Positions 61,033 through 64,000 of a stretch of DNA of 64,000 nucleotides are shown in pieces; positions within the stretch are counted from its first letter, which is position 1, and every line of letters starts with the position of its first letter. Below the pieces are notes generated by a model that saw nothing but the letters and a program-made list of their open reading frames with translations, was not told the DNA's origin and searched no databases. Position numbers and translations under genes: made by a program. Source of the stretch: Deinococcus rubellus (GTDB taxonomy: Bacteria > Deinococcota > Deinococci > Deinococcales > Deinococcaceae); the NCBI RefSeq assembly GCF_025244745.1, contig NZ_CP104213.1, positions 1,047,501 through 1,111,500 of the forward strand. The letters are read 5' to 3'.

Positions 61033-62115
61033 CTAAGTCGGGTGAATGGGCGAAGTGATTGGCCCCACTTCTTTTCTCCACATCTCAAACGCTCTGCGCA
61101 GCACTTCTTCTGGCACTCTTGCCAGGTAAGGCCGTGCCAGATCATGCAGCAGCACAAAGCGCACACCTTCGGCGTCGGCCTTCTTGTCGCGGGCCATGTA
61201 GGGCTGGACGTCTTCAAAAGTCAGCGGCGGCAAAGCTTTGGGCTGCTGATATTTCAAAAAGGCCCGCGTGTGGTCGGTCAAATCCTGCCCGCCCAACTCG
61301 CGTGATAGCAGGGCGGCGTAGTGCATTCCGTAGCCCACCGCCTCGCCGTGCGGCACCGCCTGATGGGTCACGGCTTCCAGCGCGTGCGCCAGCGTATGCC
61401 CGAAGTTGAGGTAAGCCCTTTCATTCTGCTCGGTCAGATCGCGGGTGACGACCCCAGCCTTGACGGCAATCGCGTCGGCGACGGTTTGCGGCAAGCTGGG
61501 GTGGCCCGGCACGAAGTCGGGCGAGAGCACCCGCGCCAGCAAGCTGGGATTGGCGATCAGGCCGTGCTTATACGCTTCGGCAGCGCCCTCGCGGAAGGTG
61601 GCGGGCGGCAGCGTGGCGAGTGTGTCCACGTCCACCCAGACATGTCGGGGCGGCCAGAATGCGCCGACCAGATTCTTGCCTTCCGGTAAATTCACGCCGG
61701 TCTTGCCGCCCACTGCCGCGTCCACCATCCCCAGCAGCGTGGTCGGCACCGGGTAGTAAGCCACGCCGCGCAGGTAACTCGCCGCCGCGAAGCCCGCCAG
61801 ATCGGTGACGGCCCCGCCGCCCAGGCCCACCACCGCGCTGTCACGGGTCAGATTGACCTGGGCCAGTTTGGACAGCACGCCTTCGAGCACGCTCAGCGTT
61901 TTGCACCCGTCGCGGGCGGGCACCTCCACCGTCACGGCAGGGGAGAGGGCGGCCTGAACCTGCGCCACAAAGGACGGGGGCAAGTCAGCCGGATAAACGA
62001 GTGCCACCTGCTTATGCGGCACGCTGAGGCGGGTGAGCAGACCGCTCCCGACCTCCACGATATAGGATGGCGCGCCGCCGACCTCTATTTTCAGCACCTG
62101 TTCAGTCGCAGGCAC
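61033..62115 (-). CDS. aroB: 3-dehydroquinate synthase
   Basis: NAD- and metal-dependent cyclisation of DAHP to 3-dehydroquinate, second step of the shikimate pathway. 360 residues: [40 protein letters not shown], and the metal-binding histidines in [13 protein letters not shown] and [14 protein letters not shown]. It starts at GTG 62115, overlapping aroK by 14 nt. A recycling role for the NAD cofactor is internal to the reaction. Confidence 0.95.
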   Translation of the reverse strand: MPATEQVLKIEVGGAPSYIVEVGSGLLTRLSVPHKQVALVYPADLPPSFVAQVQAALSPAVTVEVPARDGCKTLSVLEGVLSKLAQVNLTRDSAVVGLGGGAVTDLAGFAAASYLRGVAYYPVPTTLLGMVDAAVGGKTGVNLPEGKNLVGAFWPPRHVWVDVDTLATLPPATFREGAAEAYKHGLIANPSLLARVLSPDFVPGHPSLPQTVADAIAVKAGVVTRDLTEQNERAYLNFGHTLAHALEAVTHQAVPHGEAVGYGMHYAALLSRELGGQDLTDHTRAFLKYQQPKALPPLTFEDVQPYMARDKKADAEGVRFVLLHDLARPYLARVPEEVLRRAFEMWRKEVGPITSPIHPT

Positions 62116-62719
62116 GCTCCACCTCCATCAATTCCAGGGCCACGCGTTCGTCCTCGGCGTCCTGGCGGGCGACTTGCTGGGCCTCCTGCCACTCCCACAG
62201 GTGCTCCACGATCTCGGCCACGATCTCCTCGGAGGGCCGCCCATCACTGTGGACGTGAATGGTGCCCTGCTGGTACGCGCCCTCACGCTCGTGCATCAGT
62301 TCCGTGATGCGGGTCAGCGGATCAGGCACATGCAGCAGGGGGCGGTCACTGTTCTTGGTGCGGGCGTAGACAGTTTCGGGCGAGGCGGTCAGGACCACCA
62401 CCGGGCCTCGGCGCAGCAACTCGCGGCGGTTGCTCTCATGAATGAAGGTGCCGCCGCCCAGGCTGACCACAGCGTGTTCCAGACGGGTCACGCGGCGCAC
62501 CACCTCCGATTCGCAGGCGCGGAAAAAGCCCTCGCCGCGCTCGGCGAACACCTCGGGAATGGTCTTGCCGACCACTTTCGAGATCAGCTTGTCGGTGTCC
62601 ACGAAATGCAGCGAGAGTTCTCGTGAGAGTTCCCAGCCGATGCGGCTCTTGCCCGTGCCCATAAAGCCTGCGAGCGCCAGCCAGCTCACAGGGCGATCAA
62701 TCAGGCTGAGCGGATTCAT
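62102..62719 (-). CDS. aroK: Shikimate kinase
   Basis: Phosphorylates shikimate with ATP. About 205 residues: Walker [32 protein letters not shown] for shikimate, [16 protein letters not shown] and [15 protein letters not shown]. The last 35 residues extend the usual size of about 170. ATG 62719 has TAGACT 7 nt upstream. The frame remains open far upstream (to beyond 62935) with coding-like sequence, so an N-terminal extension cannot be excluded. aroB follows with a 14-nt overlap. Confidence 0.93.
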   Translation of the reverse strand: MNPLSLIDRPVSWLALAGFMGTGKSRIGWELSRELSLHFVDTDKLISKVVGKTIPEVFAERGEGFFRACESEVVRRVTRLEHAVVSLGGGTFIHESNRRELLRRGPVVVLTASPETVYARTKNSDRPLLHVPDPLTRITELMHEREGAYQQGTIHVHSDGRPSEEIVAEIVEHLWEWQEAQQVARQDAEDERVALELMEVERACD

Positions 62720-63078
62720 GCTTTGCAGTCTAGACGATTGCGCCCCGCCCAGACCAAGAGCCTCCTCACCGTCTGGGCGCGGGGTTAGGCCCGCTGGCCG
62801 GGGCAGGGGCGGCAGGCCGCTGACTTCCGAAGCCGCGTCGGGCCCAGCCTGGGCTGCTTCCTGAAGGTGGGCGAGCAGTCCTGCCTCCAGCGCCTCATCG
62901 GACCACAGGCTCACCGCCCGGCCTCCTGCCAGCACGTCTGCGAAGGCATCGGCAGCAAAACTGGCCGCGTGGACATCAGTCCCGCGAGCAAATTGTTTGC
63001 GGAACGCAGGACGCGGGACTGATGCTGGGAGCGGTGCGGCGCAGCTCTGTTCATACCGTCAGTGACCAGACGCTGGAC
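62720..63078. other. Spacer between aroC and aroK with coding-like sequence
   Basis: On the minus strand a frame continuous with aroK reads FADVLAGGRAVSLWSDEALE, coding-like but without a clear start. The promoter of aroK and the palindrome at 62974-63024 lie here. Could be a decayed gene end or an unusual aroK N-terminus. Confidence 0.35.
62974..63024. repeat. Compound palindrome downstream of aroC
   Basis: CATCAGTCCCGCG (62974-62986) and CGCGGGACTGATG (63012-63024) are perfect 13-bp complements; within the left part of the loop GCAAA-TTG-TTTGC (62988-63000) makes a second hairpin. Possible aroC terminator or a dispersed repeat. Confidence 0.6.

Positions 63079-64000
<922 letters not shown>

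Overview
The window is a high-G+C bacterial chromosome segment (about 62% in a sampled housekeeping line) that looks like Deinococcus or a close relative. The grounds are a DXS, IF-3, HspR and bifunctional NadM-Nudix set typical of that group, and a recurrent promoter layout: a TANNNT hexamer about 6-9 nt upstream of the start codon (for example before 892, 1428, 8336, 24256, 28064, 58890 and 62719). This is the leaderless-mRNA signature known from Deinococcus. No rRNA or CRISPR array was seen. Two tRNA genes are present.

Layout. 1-4.9 kb: an ABC exporter ATPase divergent from a MarR/GbsR-type regulator over a perfect 18-bp palindrome, then a glutaredoxin, a stress-type FMN protein, an MFS carrier, a P-loop kinase-like protein and an acetyltransferase. 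4.97-6.8 kb: an IS630 element nested inside the terminal repeat of an IS982-like element. 6.8-31 kb: housekeeping and small-metabolite genes: a carotenoid-type FAD oxidoreductase, dxs, infC (apparent ATA start), a glycogen-debranching-type glucosidase, a Nudix/winged-helix regulator behind a 24-codon leaderless mini-ORF, hemL, dnaX, trmB, mtnN-lrgA-lrgB, and an hspR whose DNA-binding domain is duplicated in one chain. 32.3-38.8 kb: a tightly overlapped NAD salvage cluster (NadM-Nudix, ADP-ribosylglycohydrolase, nicotinamide phosphoribosyltransferase, PnuC, NadR-like) interrupted by one AT-rich gene of unknown function. 39-47.4 kb: a serine hydrolase, a class A penicillin-binding protein and the glycine cleavage genes gcvT, gcvH and gcvP.

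47.4-53 kb is the accessory island. One IS630 element landed in the stop codon of gcvP, and a second lies 5 bp further on in the opposite orientation. Next comes an AT-rich islet (about 40-43% G+C in sampled lines) with a 74-aa protein gene followed 1 nt later by a papain/C39-like cysteine-protease-like gene, and then a patch of toxin-antitoxin-type genes (RHH/PIN, nucleotidyltransferase/partner, and a chimeric remnant) joined by a thrice-repeated GC-rich element. The islet is the best candidate for an undescribed system.

53.3-64 kb: a branched-chain amino acid-type binding protein, two tRNAs from a strong consensus promoter, thrS preceded by a possible leader peptide and hairpin, a Na+/H+ antiporter, and a shikimate-pathway run aroC-aroK-aroB-aroQ followed by an overlapping esterase and a PD-(D/E)XK nuclease-like gene. 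The NAD genes, the Nudix-type regulator and the ADP-ribosylglycohydrolase plausibly form one physiological theme, NAD recycling, which suits a DNA-damage-tolerant organism; that link is inference.
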